Part shown: positions 21,865 to 33,374 of the stretch, one piece after another
How the letters are laid out: every line of letters starts with the position of its first letter
Numbering within the stretch: the first letter of the stretch is position 1
Assembly: GCA_037951165.1 (NCBI GenBank)
Contig: JBBDHG010000163.1
Coordinates: forward strand, 83,501-147,500
DNA: 64,000 bases
Direction: 5' to 3'
DNA from: Lophius americanus
Taxonomy: Eukaryota > Chordata > Actinopteri > Lophiiformes > Lophiidae
Made by a program: the position numbers and the translations under genes
The notes under the pieces: generated by a model
Told to the model about the DNA's origin: nothing
What the model saw: the letters and a program-made list of their open reading frames with translations, nothing else
Database searches by the model: none

Positions 21865-23628
21865 CAAAAGATTACTCACACATATTAACAGATTACTCAC
21901 ACATATTAACAGATTACTCACAGATAGTAACAGATTACTCACACATACTAACAGATTACTCACACAAAGTAACAGATTACTCACACATATTAACAGATTA
22001 CTCACACATAGTAACAGATTACTCACACATATTAACAGATTACACACTCATAGTTACAGATTACTCACACATAGTTACAGATTACTCACACATACTAATA
22101 TATTACTCAGAGATTACTCACACATACTAACAGATTACCCACACATAGTAACAGATTACTCACACATAGTAACAAATTACTCACACATAGTAACAGATTA
22201 CTCACACAAAGTAACAGATTACTCACATATATTAACAGATTACTCACACATAGTATCCGATTACTCACACATACTAACATATTACTCACACAAAGCAACA
22301 GATTACTCACACATATTAACAGATTACTCAAACATAGTAACAGATTACTCACACATATTAACAGATTACACACTCATAGTTACAGATTACTCACACATAG
22401 TAACAGATTACTCACACATTACTCATACATAGTAACAGATTACTCACACATACTAATATATTACTCAGAGATTACTCACACATACTAACAGATTACTTAC
22501 ACATAGTAACAGATTACTCACACATAGTAACAAATTACTCACACATAGTAACAGATTACTCACACAAAGTAACAGATTACTCACAGATATTAACAGATTA
22601 CTCACACATAGTATCCTATTACTCACACATACTAACAGATTACTCACACAAAGCAACAGATTACTCACACATATTAACAGATTACTCAAACATAGTAACA
22701 GATTACTCACACATATTAACAGATTACACACTCATAGTTACAGATTACTCACACATAGTAACAGATTACTCACACATTACTCATACATAGTAACAGATTA
22801 CTCACACATACTAACATATTACTCACAGATTACTGACACATACTAACAGATTACTCACACATAGTAACAGATTACTCACACATAGTAACAAATTACTCAC
22901 ACATAGTAACAGATTACTCACACAAAGTAACAGATTACTCACATATATTAACAGATTACTCACACATAGTATCCGATTACTCACACATACTAACATATTA
23001 CTCACACAAAGCAACAGATTACTCACACATATTAACAGATTACTCAAACATAGTAACAGATTACTCACACATATTAACAGATTACACACTCATAGTTACA
23101 GATTACTCACACATAGTAACAGATTACTCACACATTACTCATACATAGTAACAGATTACTCACACATACTAATATATTACTCAGAGATTACTCACACATA
23201 CTAACAGATTACTTACACATAGTAACAGATTACTCACACATAGTAACAAATTACTCACACATAGTAACAGATTACTCACACAAAGTAACAGATTACTCAC
23301 AGATATTAACAGATTACTCACACATAGTATCCTATTACTCACACATACTAACAGATTACTCACACAAAGCAACAGATTACTCACACATATTAACAGATTA
23401 CTCAAACATAGTAACAGATTACTCACACATATTAACAGATTACACACTCATAGTTACAGATTACTCACACATAGTAACAGATTACTCACACATTACTCAT
23501 ACATAGTAACAGATTACTCACACATACTAACATATTACTCACAGATTACTGACACATACTAACAGATTACTCACACATAGTAACAGATTACTCACACATA
23601 GTAACAGATTACTCACACATAGTAACAG
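21865..23628. repeat. 21-bp satellite with 358-bp and 716-bp higher-order repeats
   Basis: About 84 monomers of a 21-bp unit beginning ACAGATTACTCACAC, with variable ends (TAGTA, TATTA, TACTA, AAGTA). From 22107 the array is hierarchical: 358-bp blocks start at about 22107, 22465, 22823 and 23181. Blocks 1 and 3 share variants (GTATCCGATTAC, ACTAACATATTAC, CACATATATTAAC). Blocks 2 and 4 share others (GTATCCTATTAC, ACTAACAGATTAC, CACAGATATTAAC). The true repeat is therefore a 716-bp A-B dimer present twice, with a truncated third A at the end. The minus-strand open frames (Cys-Val-Ser-Asn-Leu-Leu heptads) arise because 21 bp is seven codons without a stop. They recur identically with each block and are not evidence of a gene. 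Confidence 0.96.
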
Positions 23629-25361
23629 GTACAATGTTTCTGACAGAGAACATAAATTATTTTAGCTCTCACCTGTCCCTAGACACCAAGGTGATGCTGA
23701 TACAGATGGTAGTGGTGGAGTGATTTTAGGTTCATTATGGGCTTGCAATGAGCAGTCAAATAAGTAATTAGATAAAGAACTGTATTTTTATCATCTTATG
23801 TGTTCTTTTTCTCTCATTTATCTCTGATTATCAGCCTGTGATTCCAGTTGCATTTGAAACAACTCATTACGTACTTGATTGGATACTCCGTAAAAATACG
23901 TCACCAATCCAGATTGCAGAATGTGAAGTACCGTAACTAGTTAGTCGAAACAACCAATCTATTACTACTAACTAGTGTCCTGTGTGTATTGGCCCATCGT
24001 TTCAGCGGTCCCCTGATTCGCTGGAGATGCACTAATCACAGCCTCATCGACGCTGTAGGACACTCACATGTTTTTGTCACGGTCTTATTGATCCCAGCCA
24101 TGGATTACCCATAGTGCACTATCAGGACCAATTAAGGAAGGGTCACAGAAACCACCTGATGATGAGTCAATCAGGATCAAGGGGGGAAATGACATTTGTC
24201 CCAGCTCAAGGGGAACAGAGAAAGTGATGAGAAATGGTGAGGAGGTTGTCAGAGGATGCCTGAGATTCTGCAGGAAAGGAGTTCTTTTGGACTGATAGGA
24301 TTCTTTGTACCGCTCATGTCCCTTTTCTATCAGCAAATACATGTGAGAGGTTGGAATGATTATTGTCGCACTATCAGTGTGTAGAAAGATACATTTCACC
24401 TCACCTCCTTTCCTCTTTAACATAGTATTCTTACCGCAGCGAGATCTTCCCTTATTGGCTTGATACAATTCTGGTCCCGTCGTTCTATCAGAACTTCAAA
24501 TTCAACCCAGTCAACGAAAGTCTGACAGTTCCTAACAATAATCCTTCATCTTTGTTCTGACAGCTTCTGTGTCTGTAGAGACTTTTTTTTGTATCTCCTC
24601 CATAGAATCACCTTTTTTGACCGTTGATGTGTTGCAGTGCTTTTGTGCTTCCTAACCTCCGCCTTACACAAGTTAAGCAAACAAACAAAAAGCAAATGTT
24701 ACCAAACCCTCAACGTTAAGTACAGGGACTTTATTTTGATTCATGAATCTATGAGTCACAGTCGGGACTTCCTGGGTAAATTGGAAAGAGATAACTGAAG
24801 TAGAGAGGTGAAGAGGAAGAGGAGGTACCTAAGTTGTCTGATGGTACCGGATTACTACAGTCATTAAACAATCTTTAGTAACGTTTCTGTTGTACTAGTA
24901 AATACTGGTAGACTAGTTTTACTGCTCAAACCAAATCATTACTGAATATTAAGAATCCGCCGTGTCTCCCATCGCCGCAGAACCTTCGTCCTTCATCCTC
25001 TTCTCCCTCCTCCCTTCCTTTTGCAGTTTCCCCCCCTCATCACAATCAATCCGGCTGATGGCGGCTGATACTGGGAGGATGAGGCAGAGAAAAATAGGCA
25101 GCAGTTGTTAATGGTGTTTGGGTGAATAGGGCTTTTTGTGGAGGGGGTAGAGCTGAGGATCAGGGGAAGCCACAGGGATGGTCTGCTTAGATGCCTCTTT
25201 TGTAGACGGGATCAACTCAGCCATTGAAGGGAACCTGTTCATCATCAGATCAGGACCCTCCCTCTGGAGGTTCTCCAGACACTTATCTCATCTAGCCCTA
25301 GAACATCCTGCTTTGTTTGCTTCCACCACGACCTGACTGTATGAGATGATCAAGATGATGA
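23629..25361. other. Unassigned unique sequence
   Basis: Contains a 10-bp perfect inverted repeat (ACTAGTTAGT at 23936-23945 and its complement at 23967-23976). It also holds a 127-codon minus open frame at 24085-24468 of ordinary composition but no recognisable domain. The segment 24960-25180 is repeat-free with a texture like conserved non-coding sequence (CACAATCAATCCGGCTGATG). No gene could be identified. Confidence 0.5.
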
Positions 25362-25407
25362 TTACTATTATTAGTATTAGTATTATTAGTATTATTAGTA
25401 TTATTGT
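25362..25407. repeat. ATT/AGT trinucleotide microsatellite
   Basis: Alternating ATT and AGTATT units. Confidence 0.9.
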
Positions 25408-25545
25408 ATAGTATTTCCCCATAAGCTATTACTAAATGTTACACTACTATTAATGTTATCATCACCTGTGATCCCTGCTGCCGCGGAAGCCCGACCCTGG
25501 AGAAGCGGAGGAAAGTGGATTAGCATTAGCTAATATCATTGCTTC

Positions 25546-25606
25546 TCTCTCTCTCTCACTCTCTCTCTCTCTCTCTCTAGCTATCTCTCTCTCTCTCTCT
25601 CTATCT
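25546..25606. repeat. (CT)n microsatellite
   Basis: Interrupted CT run with ACT and AGCTAT breaks. Confidence 0.95.
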
Positions 25607-27045
25607 TTTCAAAACCGACCGGTCATGGAAGTAGGCCTTCCACCCTAAAAGGCAGATTTTTCTGGCCACTGTCAGGGGGGGGTCAAGAGGGACCCCATGG
25701 TGGAGTCCAGAAACCCTCTCTTTGGTTTTTGAGACCAGTTGCTGCAGAACCCCATACTCCTCCAGGACCCCCACTTATCCGCACCTCAACCAGCAGGTCA
25801 GCGTGGTGAATGGTGGGTAGCATCACCTACAGAAGTTCTGGCCATGTGGCGGCCCTCCAAAAGTTATTGATGGTCCACTCAGAAGACAAGATGGGAAGAG
25901 AAAGAGTTTGTTTTTTTCGGTGGGGAGGAAGAGCAGAAGTATTTTAAGGAGGGTATTATGGAGCAGAGGAGAACATAATAAATGGTCATTAGGAGGAATG
26001 AAAGTGGTGAGGCTGCGGATAAAAGCCGGCCCCGATGAAGAGGAGCTGCATGACTGGAGCGCTGAGGAAGAAGGAGAAGAGGGACATTAAAGGATATCAT
26101 TTAGTTTTTAAAGAAAGAAAAGTGCAAAAAGAAAGAAGAGCGAGGAGAGAAAGACTTTACGCTTGTCAGGGAAAACAGTGATGAAACAGGCTGTCAGCCT
26201 CCTGCCTTCATCCTACTTCACCTTTAAAGTCTCCCTCCTCTTCCTCCTTCTAGAATCATCTTATCTTTTAATGCTCTCACTCTCCTCCTCTACCTGCTTT
26301 CTGCTCGGATCTGCGCTCCTCTTCCTCGTCCTACTCAGTCCGTCCACCTCTCCCTCGGCTCCCAACCAACCAGCCGTTTCCTCTTCTCTTCCTTCTTCCT
26401 CTCGCTCCTCTGCCTCTCTGCTCAGTGAACTCCAGGGAGTGGGAAGAAAGTAACAGTTAACAAAACACCTCAGCTTTGTGCTGAAGCTGCAGGCTGAGCT
26501 TCAGGAGGAGCTGCACAAAAATCAAAGACTCAAATTCAAGAGATTGTGCGACGGTGTGCAGAAACGCACAGGACTGTTTTTTACCCTGGAATAAAAAGGC
26601 AGAATATTTACGGGCCAAAAGGGAAAAAAAGCGTTTTGAGTCACGTGATAATATTCCAATATGAAGAAAGTCACTAATCTTATAAGATGCTTTCCCACCT
26701 ATTTCCAGATTATGTCCAAAAACAAGAACGCCGAAGAACAGATATGTGTAACATAGAACATAACTATATGTGTGTTAGATTCTTCAAAGTCAACCCGCTG
26801 ATTAACATTGACGTAAAAACTGTTAGATTTCACATGATCAAAGCAGAAAAATATGTTCGTCCTAGATTAGTTCATGTGGAACACAATAAACACAGCTCAT
26901 TAAAAGTAAAAAAAAACTGAAAAGGTTTGAAACAATAAAGTGTCAATTTTCCCCATAATTTCACTATAAAAAACAGAAAGATGGTTCCATTCTACACTCT
27001 AAGATATAAAACATCATATTCACTGTCCTTTACTTACTTTTATTC
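25607..27045. other. Unassigned sequence
   Basis: Purine-rich at 25880-26160, then pyrimidine-rich (CTCCTC) at 26200-26430, which explains the Ser/Leu-rich 96-codon frame there. AT-rich from 26560 onward. No gene recognised. Confidence 0.5.
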
Positions 27046-27215
27046 AAGTGTGTGTGAGTGTGTGTGTGTGTGTGTGTGTGAGGGTGTGTCTGTGTGAGTG
27101 CATGTGTGTGAGTGCATAATTGTGTGTGTCTGTGTGTGTGAGTGCATGTGTGTGTGTGACGGCGTTTGTGTGTGTGTGTCTGTGTGAGTGCATGTGTGTG
27201 TGTGCGTGTGAGTGA
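27046..27215. repeat. GT-rich microsatellite
   Basis: GT run with GAGTGCAT interruptions that themselves recur about every 30 bp. Confidence 0.95.
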
Positions 27216-29395
27216 GCCCATAAGTGTAATCCTGTTATGTTCTCACTTCATTTTTTTCCCTGAAATTATGACACAGTTCTCACGATGTTCCGACCCGGTT
27301 TTTCAGGACCTGCGTTGTCTTTGTGTCCTGTGGGCGTGGCTTCCACGCGGCGTTGTGAGTTCCTGCCTCGTGTTTTGGCGGTGAATTATTGAACACCTTT
27401 CTGCGTGGATCCGTCTTCATTCCCTTCGTCTAACGGATACCCTTCACATCTCAAGACTGCGTTTACCTTTTTTCTCTCCTTGTCCTTCGCTGTCCACCCT
27501 CGCTGCCGTTCCTCACGCCGTCTTTCCGTCCTCTCTGCGGCGTGATGGATTGCGGCCTGAAGCCTTTTGTCAGACGCTGCAGTGGATCAAAAAATAATTT
27601 TCAGCCATTTGCTCTGGCCTTAATAGACATCATCTCCTCCCTCCTCTGCTGGGGTTCACGCAGAACTGGCTCCTCCCCCTCCTGTCCTGCAAACGGCTCG
27701 CTGACACGTCGTATCACATTCTCCCCGCTTTCATCCAAACCATGAACATGACGTCCATCTTCTCCTTTCATCGCTTACTCCATTTCCTTCTCTTTCCCCT
27801 GAGCTGGGATGTACTTCCTGTTTATGCCGCCTCCACACGCGTCCGCAGGTTACAGTCAGTAAATCCTTTTCCTGACATTTACTATTCTCTGCGTCCAGCA
27901 AACACGTCCTCCATCTTCTTCCTCCCTTCTAACCTTTATATGAAGCCCGGGGAGTCACACGCAGATGGAGGATGAAGATCTCAGGAGCTGGCATTTCATG
28001 AAACTACTTAATACTTCTCGTATGTCGCTGAGACGCCGCCCCAATCATTCAGACCGCTCCACGCCGGACACCTAGCAGATTCATGAGCGTGTGATTATTC
28101 CATTCCTCTCGTTTCATGGTGGAGACAAGGACGAGAGGGGGAGGAGCCTGATCAAAGCTTTCATTTTTTCATCTCAACCACTCAATGAAAGGAAGCAGGC
28201 TTGAATATAATCGTGTGTTTTTACACAGTAATTTCATGTTTGCCGGAAAAACATGATTATATCACCCAGAACCAGAACCAAAATCCAATCAGGGAACATT
28301 CTCCTGATATTGTGACTTTTTTTTTTTCTCGTTATGTTTGGATTATTTAAGTCTGACTTCATCCTATTAAAACATCGACCCATTATATTCTGTTTTATTC
28401 TCTTAAACTGATTTTTTTTGTCCAAAATTAAAATAAAGACTTCATTGTTAAAATATTGCGAATTTAATCTCATAAAATGTAAACATTTTCTTTTTCTTTT
28501 TAAATTACAATTATATTCTTTTTATATGGTGCCTTCATTTTTTGTAATATTCTTGAATAATTATTATTTTTTGTCATTCTCATAATATTTTGACTTCAAT
28601 ATTCAAAATGTCTTTATTCTCATACTTTTACATGAATAATGTAAGAATAGTTTTGTCTCACTGTACTAAAAATATACTTTTTGACTTAATTCTCTTAAAG
28701 AGTGTCGTTAAGTTGGACCAACATAAAGAATCAATTGTGAAACAACCGTGCTAAAAACATTTAAGACCCTGATTTTTGAAGTTCATTTAATGAAGTAGTT
28801 AAGAACATTTGAATATTTACTTGTTCAGTGAGCGATGTCGTCATCAGAATAAAGTCATGAAATGTAAAACGTCAGAGCAGAAGGTTTCATGGTTGTGGTT
28901 CAATCGGTCCGACGCAGATGAAGGATCTAATCCCTTCAGGAACTTTCTGATGAATAATAGAAGTGTTGGGGCAAACCTCAACGATGGTTCTGTTGGTATG
29001 CGGAGCTGATCCGGACGCTCCGCTTCATTTAAGTCTGCATTGATTTGATCTTGATCTTCGCTCATTTCCGTCCGCTGAAATGTTACTAACGCCTCCTTCC
29101 TTCTCTTTTTCTCCCCGCCTCCTTCAGTTCTGAATTCACTGCAGCTTAGGAAGAAAAACAAATCCAAACAATTCTTACTAACAAGCCCGGCTAGTAAGGA
29201 GGGAGGAGTGGCGCTGATTCTGACGAATGGCTTGAGTGACATTTTTGGAAATGGTTATCAGAGAGAGACGAAGAGCCTGTGGAGGATCCTCAGTGGATTT
29301 GTCTCGCACTGAAGGCAGAAGGAGTTTCTTGCCTCCGTGATGGTGAGGAGCTCAGAGGAATAAACGCTCAGGTTAAATCTGTTGAGGTTAATAGA
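27216..29395. other. Unassigned unique sequence
   Basis: No gene recognised. AT-rich with T-runs between 28200 and 28720. Open frames of 60-132 codons lack recognisable domains (the longest, 28844-29242 minus, is Ser/Leu/Glu-rich without motifs). Confidence 0.5.
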
Positions 29396-29975
29396 TGGAG
29401 ATGTGTCCACCTTGATGAACTTTTACCTTCAGCAGCAGCTGGAGATCAGCCTCTTGCATCAATGCAGTGGAGTTTTGTCCCATTCTTCGCTCCAGATCTG
29501 CTTTAGTGCATCCATGAACTGATCATCTCAGCTTTCCACTCATCAGTCCAGAGAATATTCTCCTATAAGCTCTGAGGGTCATCAGGTGTGTTGTTGGTAA
29601 ATTCAGACCAACCTTAATGTTCATCTGGGTCAGACGTGGCTTTCTCCTCACAGATCTCCCACGATTCCAATTTAGGCCACTGTCTATGGAATAGTGGAGC
29701 CGTGACTTCTGACCTTTACTGAGGTAAGAGAGGCCTGCAGGTTCTTGATGTTCCCTTTTGATCTACTGTGACCTCCAGCATGAACCTTCACCGTGCTCTT
29801 GGAGGACTTCTGCGAAGTGGTCCACTTCTGTGAAGGTTCTCTATTGTTTCATGTCTTCTCCAGAGTCCCAGAACCTAAGAACCAGCATTAGAACCCTTCC
29901 CAGACTGACAGGTCTCAATCACCTTCTACTTTGTCTGCTGATTTTGGCATTGTGTGCTATTGGGTACTCGAACGC
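29396..29975 (-). mobile_element. Tc1/mariner family B transposase remnant
   Basis: Read on the minus strand this is a decayed Tc1-like transposase gene. On the plus strand the order is CTCATCAGTCCAGAGAATAT, CAACCTTAATGTTCATCTGG, GAGCCGTGACTTCTGACCTT, AGAGAGGCCTGCAGGTTCTT, GTGACCTCCAGCATGA, GTGAAGGTTCTCTATTGTTTC and CCCTTCCCAGACTGACAGGT. That is the reverse complement of the middle and N-terminal parts of a common teleost element, in the right order and spacing. No open frame survives. The C-terminal catalytic end is missing or too eroded before about 29400. It shares the end block with the fragment at 15.42 kb. Confidence 0.8.
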
Positions 29976-30151
29976 TGCAGTTCTTCTGGGATCTATAGAG
30001 TCTATAAATAGTCTTTGTATTTAGATTTATTTAAAACTTTCTCAGATTAAGAATTATCTGCAGTTACAGAAACAAATCCCTTTTGAGTTTTTTTTTTACA
30101 TTTGGATCACATTTATTTCAGTTTTGCAGCAGGACAGCTGAACAGAAGCCA
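29976..30151. other. Unassigned short spacer
   Basis: AT-rich, with a T-run at 30089-30097. No gene. Confidence 0.5.
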
Positions 30152-30181
30152 CACATCACACACACACACCACACACACACA

Positions 30182-30229
<48 letters not shown>

Positions 30230-30240
30230 CCCCGCCCCCC
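30152..30240. repeat. (CA)n microsatellite
   Basis: CA run with AAACAC interruptions, ending in CCCCGCCCCCC. Confidence 0.95.
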
Positions 30241-30734
30241 CAGTGGTTCACAGAGCTTTGGATGTTATTTGACCATGAAATTGTGACCGTTTCACTTCGG
30301 TCAATGAGATTTTCAGCCTGAGCTGCTCCGGCTCTTAGAAATGTTGCTGTGACTAAAACCTTCCGTGGGTCTCCCTTTAAGAGGACGTTGGAATAAGTTG
30401 GTAGGACACGGCTCTCTGGACAGAGGACAGCCAGCGGGTCGTACATTCACATCTTTTCCTCTCAGCGGTTCTGCTCAGAGCTGCAGAACAGAATATCTTC
30501 CTGGACCTCAATCAGTTTTATTTCCTAATCATTGGTTGTGTTGACGTGAAGAACCGGGGGCTCATCCTGCTTTGATCCCGTTGGGGAGATGGTGTTTACT
30601 TCCAGCAAAGAAGGGTCCGGTGTGAGAACCCCACCCCCCCTGTTTGCATGATGAATCGCATTAGATCAAATAAGATTGTTATTATAAATATAATAAGAAC
30701 ATTCTTGTGCCAGAGATTGTACCAAAATGACCCC
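30241..30734. other. Unassigned sequence
   Basis: No gene or repeat recognised. Confidence 0.5.
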
Positions 30735-31016
30735 CGACAGCAGGGTTGTACACCAGAAGGTCCCCAATCCCATGCGCTGATCAAGTACCCCCCTGAACGA
30801 ACTCCTGAATTAAAAGTGAAGTTATGTCAGAAAAACGGTGTTTAAAAAAAAATCTTTCTGTTAGTGAGTCAAATATCAACTATTCGAGTAATACGTGACA
30901 CAAACAAGATAATAAACGTACAAATGACCTTCCTCATAATCAATCCAGGTCTTCCTCACAATGAGCTCTATGTGTGAATACAATTTGAAAAGAATCCATG
31001 AAGTGATACTTTGTTA
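30735..31016 (+). repeat. Dispersed repeat family X, copy 2
   Basis: GTACCCCCCTGAACGAACTC, TTAAAAGTGAAGTTATGTCAG, AAAAACGGTGTTT, GTGAGTCAAATAT, CAATCCAGGTCTTCCTCACA and GAAAAGAATCCATGAAGTGA occur in the same order as in the copy at 33.4 kb. There is no coding potential and the family is not recognised. Confidence 0.6.
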
Positions 31017-31022
31017 TCCAGT

Positions 31023-31052
<30 letters not shown>
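31023..31052. repeat. (TAA)n microsatellite
   Basis: Ten TAA units. Confidence 0.95.
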
Positions 31053-31054
<2 letters not shown>

Positions 31055-31375
31055 ATTTAATTTACAATAGTATGATTCCATCATATCTCCGTCTCTTCTG
31101 GGACAAAATTAGATTTCAATCTGAGACGAGATGAGTGATTTCAGATGATGTGTGATAATTAGTCTATTATAAAGTCTTTTGCACCCAGACTCTTTAGGGA
31201 GCAGCGAGGAGTCTGGATACTGGTGGTGGTGGCTGATGACTCTGCTGTGAAGACTGGGTGACGTTGGGGGTGAGGAGGACGAGGGAACCGGCAGTATGAA
31301 GGAGCTGCACATGATAATAAAAGTTTTGAGTGTCTCTCTGCGGCGGTGGAAGGGCAGCTTGTCGACCTCTTCTGG
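31053..31375. other. Unassigned sequence
   Basis: No gene recognised. Two overlapping minus open frames of 73 and 94 codons are in different frames and look accidental. Confidence 0.5.
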
Positions 31376-31440
31376 CCCAATGTCAGCTGACATAGGCTCC
31401 AGCCCCTTCGCGACCCTCAGGATAAGAATTTACACATTAT
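31376..31440 (+). mobile_element. SINE family 2, 3' tail only
   Basis: GCCCAATGTCAGCTGACATA, then GGCTCCAGCCCCTTCGCGAC and CCTCAGGATAAG, then ATAAATGAATGA. This is the characteristic 3' tail of the family seen in reverse at 17.1 kb. No head or body is adjacent. Confidence 0.75.
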
Positions 31441-31787
31441 AAATGAATGAAAACTGCACATAATAATAAATTTAATGTTGTAATTAAAAACTATAATGAA
31501 AAGTAATATTGCACAAAGTGTCATTATAGTTGTGTTGATGTTTAAATGTTTAAATAATATTTCTGCGGATGGGGGAGGAGTTACACAGTTAAATACTAGT
31601 AACCTTGTAACCTGGTTACTGGTTACTGGTTAGTGTGTGTTGTCTACCAACTAATGCAGTCGTATGTTTTGTCTTTGGAATTATAGACATCATCAGTGTG
31701 AGAACTAGAGTCTCAGTCATAAATGTTTGACATGTTCAGGCTGGGCTTGAGCCTATGCTAGCTGTATTTGGCTGAGAGGCGGGATCT
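31441..31787. other. AT-rich unassigned sequence
   Basis: Contains a small GGTTACTGGTTACTGGTTAG step at about 31613-31632. No gene. Confidence 0.5.
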
Positions 31788-32120
31788 GTTCCACGCGCTT
31801 ACTCAGTTAGTAGAGCGGTTGTACACTCATCTGAAGGTCAGTGGTTCGAACCCCGGCCACTGCAGGCTACATGTCTAAGTGTCCTTGCGAAAGATACTGA
31901 ACCCCATGTTACTCCCAATGGTTGTTCTACTGGTGAATGAATGATGGTGTGAATGTTTTCTGCTCCTGATGAACATGTGACGCCGTCATGGCAGCTTCTA
32001 TCATCACTGTGTGAATGTTTGTGTGAATGGGTGACTGTGACTCGTGTTGTAAAAGCGCTTTGAGTAGTCAAACAGACTAGAAAAGTGCTGTATAAGTGCA
32101 GTCCATTTACCATTTACACT
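31788..32120 (+). mobile_element. tRNA-derived SINE (family 1), near full length
   Basis: The best-preserved SINE here. The tRNA-like head has an A-box-like TACTCAGTTAGTAGAGC at about 31799 and a B box GGTTCGAACCC at 31843-31853. The body carries GTCTAAGTGTCCTTGCGAAA, ACTGAACCCCATG and GCTCCTGATGAACATGTGAC. The 3' end has AAAGCGCTTTGAGTAGTC, TGCTGTATAAGTGCAGTCC and ATTTACCATTTAC. Polymerase III would have transcribed such elements, and mobility would have depended on a partner LINE. A and B box spacing fits a tRNA gene, but the sequence after the B box does not fold as a tRNA acceptor stem, so it is not a tRNA gene. Confidence 0.82.
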
Positions 32121-32179
32121 GAGGGATTAGACCCCCACTGCTATGAGGGGCTCTTCTGGGAAATAAGAGCCTGGGTAAA

Positions 32180-32375
32180 GGAATGGTTGGTGGAGTATAC
32201 GTGAATAGAGGTATCAATGGTGGAGGATACGTGGGTGGAGGTATCGTTGGTGGAGGATACATGGGTGGAGGTATCGTTGGTGGAGGATACATGGGTGGAG
32301 GTATCGTTGGTGGAGGATACATGGGTGGAGGTATCGTTGGTGGAAGATACGTGTTTGGGGGAATGGTTGGTGGAA
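32180..32375. repeat. 30-bp minisatellite, ~6.5 copies
   Basis: Units run GTGGAGGTATCGTTGGTGGA plus ten bases (GGATACATGG). Central units are identical and outer ones diverged. Ten codons per unit without stops gives Gly-rich (GGGIVGGGYM) and Pro-rich (PPTIPPPMYP) open frames on the two strands. Confidence 0.96.
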
Positions 32376-33114
32376 GAGTCATCGTGTGCAGTGACTTTAG
32401 ATCAAATCTATTATTTCATTATGTTGTTCAACCGTAATAATATTTAGGTTCCGACAATCTTCTTATTTCTTTTTTGTTGAAGGTTGCTGTATTTTTGGTC
32501 GATTTCATCATTTCAGCCTCGGATCCAAAACTCACTTATTCACTGTGTGCAGAAAATAGTAGCTCATGAAAATGTTCCCAGTGAGACGCGTTCAAACCGG
32601 AATCTTCAACCACAAACACATTCCACGTCTTTCATTTTGCACATTCTAGCCGCAACATTGTTGTGTTTATAGTATACACTGTGTGTGTTTGCCTCAAAGC
32701 CCGGTGTTTGGGGAAACCAGGTCCAGGATTCCACTAATAATGCTGAACAATAAGCCCTCACGAGGATGAGCTAATCTGCTTCATCACATCTTCATCTAAT
32801 TCATAACTCCGTCAAATATCCCCCACCCACCATCATCCTCCACCCAACCTCATCATTCTGCCGGGCTGGAGGTCCGGTTTTCAATATCGCTATTCAAACA
32901 TGAGGAGGGTGTGTGGAAGGCTGCCAAACACACATACACACACACACATAAAAGACACATGAGCCAAAACTCATCTGGAGGCTCCGCTGAAGGGGATTCC
33001 CCCCCCTCACCTGGAATGTTCCCGTCTCCGCTGGCACCAGGTGGTGATGATGCCCATTTGCAGGAGGGACGGGGGGGGTACTTACCCATGTGACTTACCT
33101 GTAATGGACCCATT
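32376..33114. other. Unassigned sequence
   Basis: No gene recognised. The segment 32690-32830 is repeat-free with TAATAATGCTGAACAATAAG and CTAATCTGCTTCATCAC, a texture like regulatory DNA. A short CA tract lies at about 32930-32950. Confidence 0.45.
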
Positions 33115-33225
33115 CAGCTAGCGAAGAGGGCGGAGGAGCACCGAGTTATCCATGCTAATCCTATTAGCGCTGGCGTGATTGAATCCTGTAGGAATTTGCG
33201 TCGGCTGCCAGGAAAGAGGGAGGAG
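33115..33225. promoter_or_regulatory. Candidate regulatory block with POU-like site
   Basis: Repeat-free. Contains ATGCTAAT at 33152-33159 (POU-like), overlapped by TAATCC (bicoid-type homeodomain core), then ATTAGCGC and GTGATTGAATCC. No coding frame. This is a suggestion from motif content only. Confidence 0.25.
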
Positions 33226-33374
33226 CTGGTCAAACATCAAACGGGTCACTCCATCGCCGGGATGCAGATGCTAGGGAAGAGTGGGTCGAGGGAGACACGC
33301 TGATAAAAATGAGGAGTGTTGGACACAATGGACGTCAGAAGAGAACTAGTCACACGGTGTCTTCCTTAACAGTA
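33226..33374. other. Unassigned spacer
   Basis: No gene or repeat recognised. Confidence 0.5.

Noticed and set aside
22107..23447. Four 88-codon minus frames rich in CVSNLL heptads, resembling leucine-rich repeats
   Set aside because: They recur every 358 bp with the satellite and exist only because 21 bp is seven stop-free codons.
21865..23628. CRISPR-like array of short repeats
   Set aside because: Monomers are contiguous with no spacers, the setting is a vertebrate genome, and there are no cas genes.
25245..25295. Possible extra copy of the LINE C-terminal module (CCCTCCCTCTGGAGGTTCTC)
   Set aside because: The match is about 40 bp with many differences and no flanking agreement.
31799..31860. 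tRNA gene
   Set aside because: A and B boxes are tRNA-like, but there is no acceptor-stem pairing. The sequence continues into a SINE body present elsewhere in the window.
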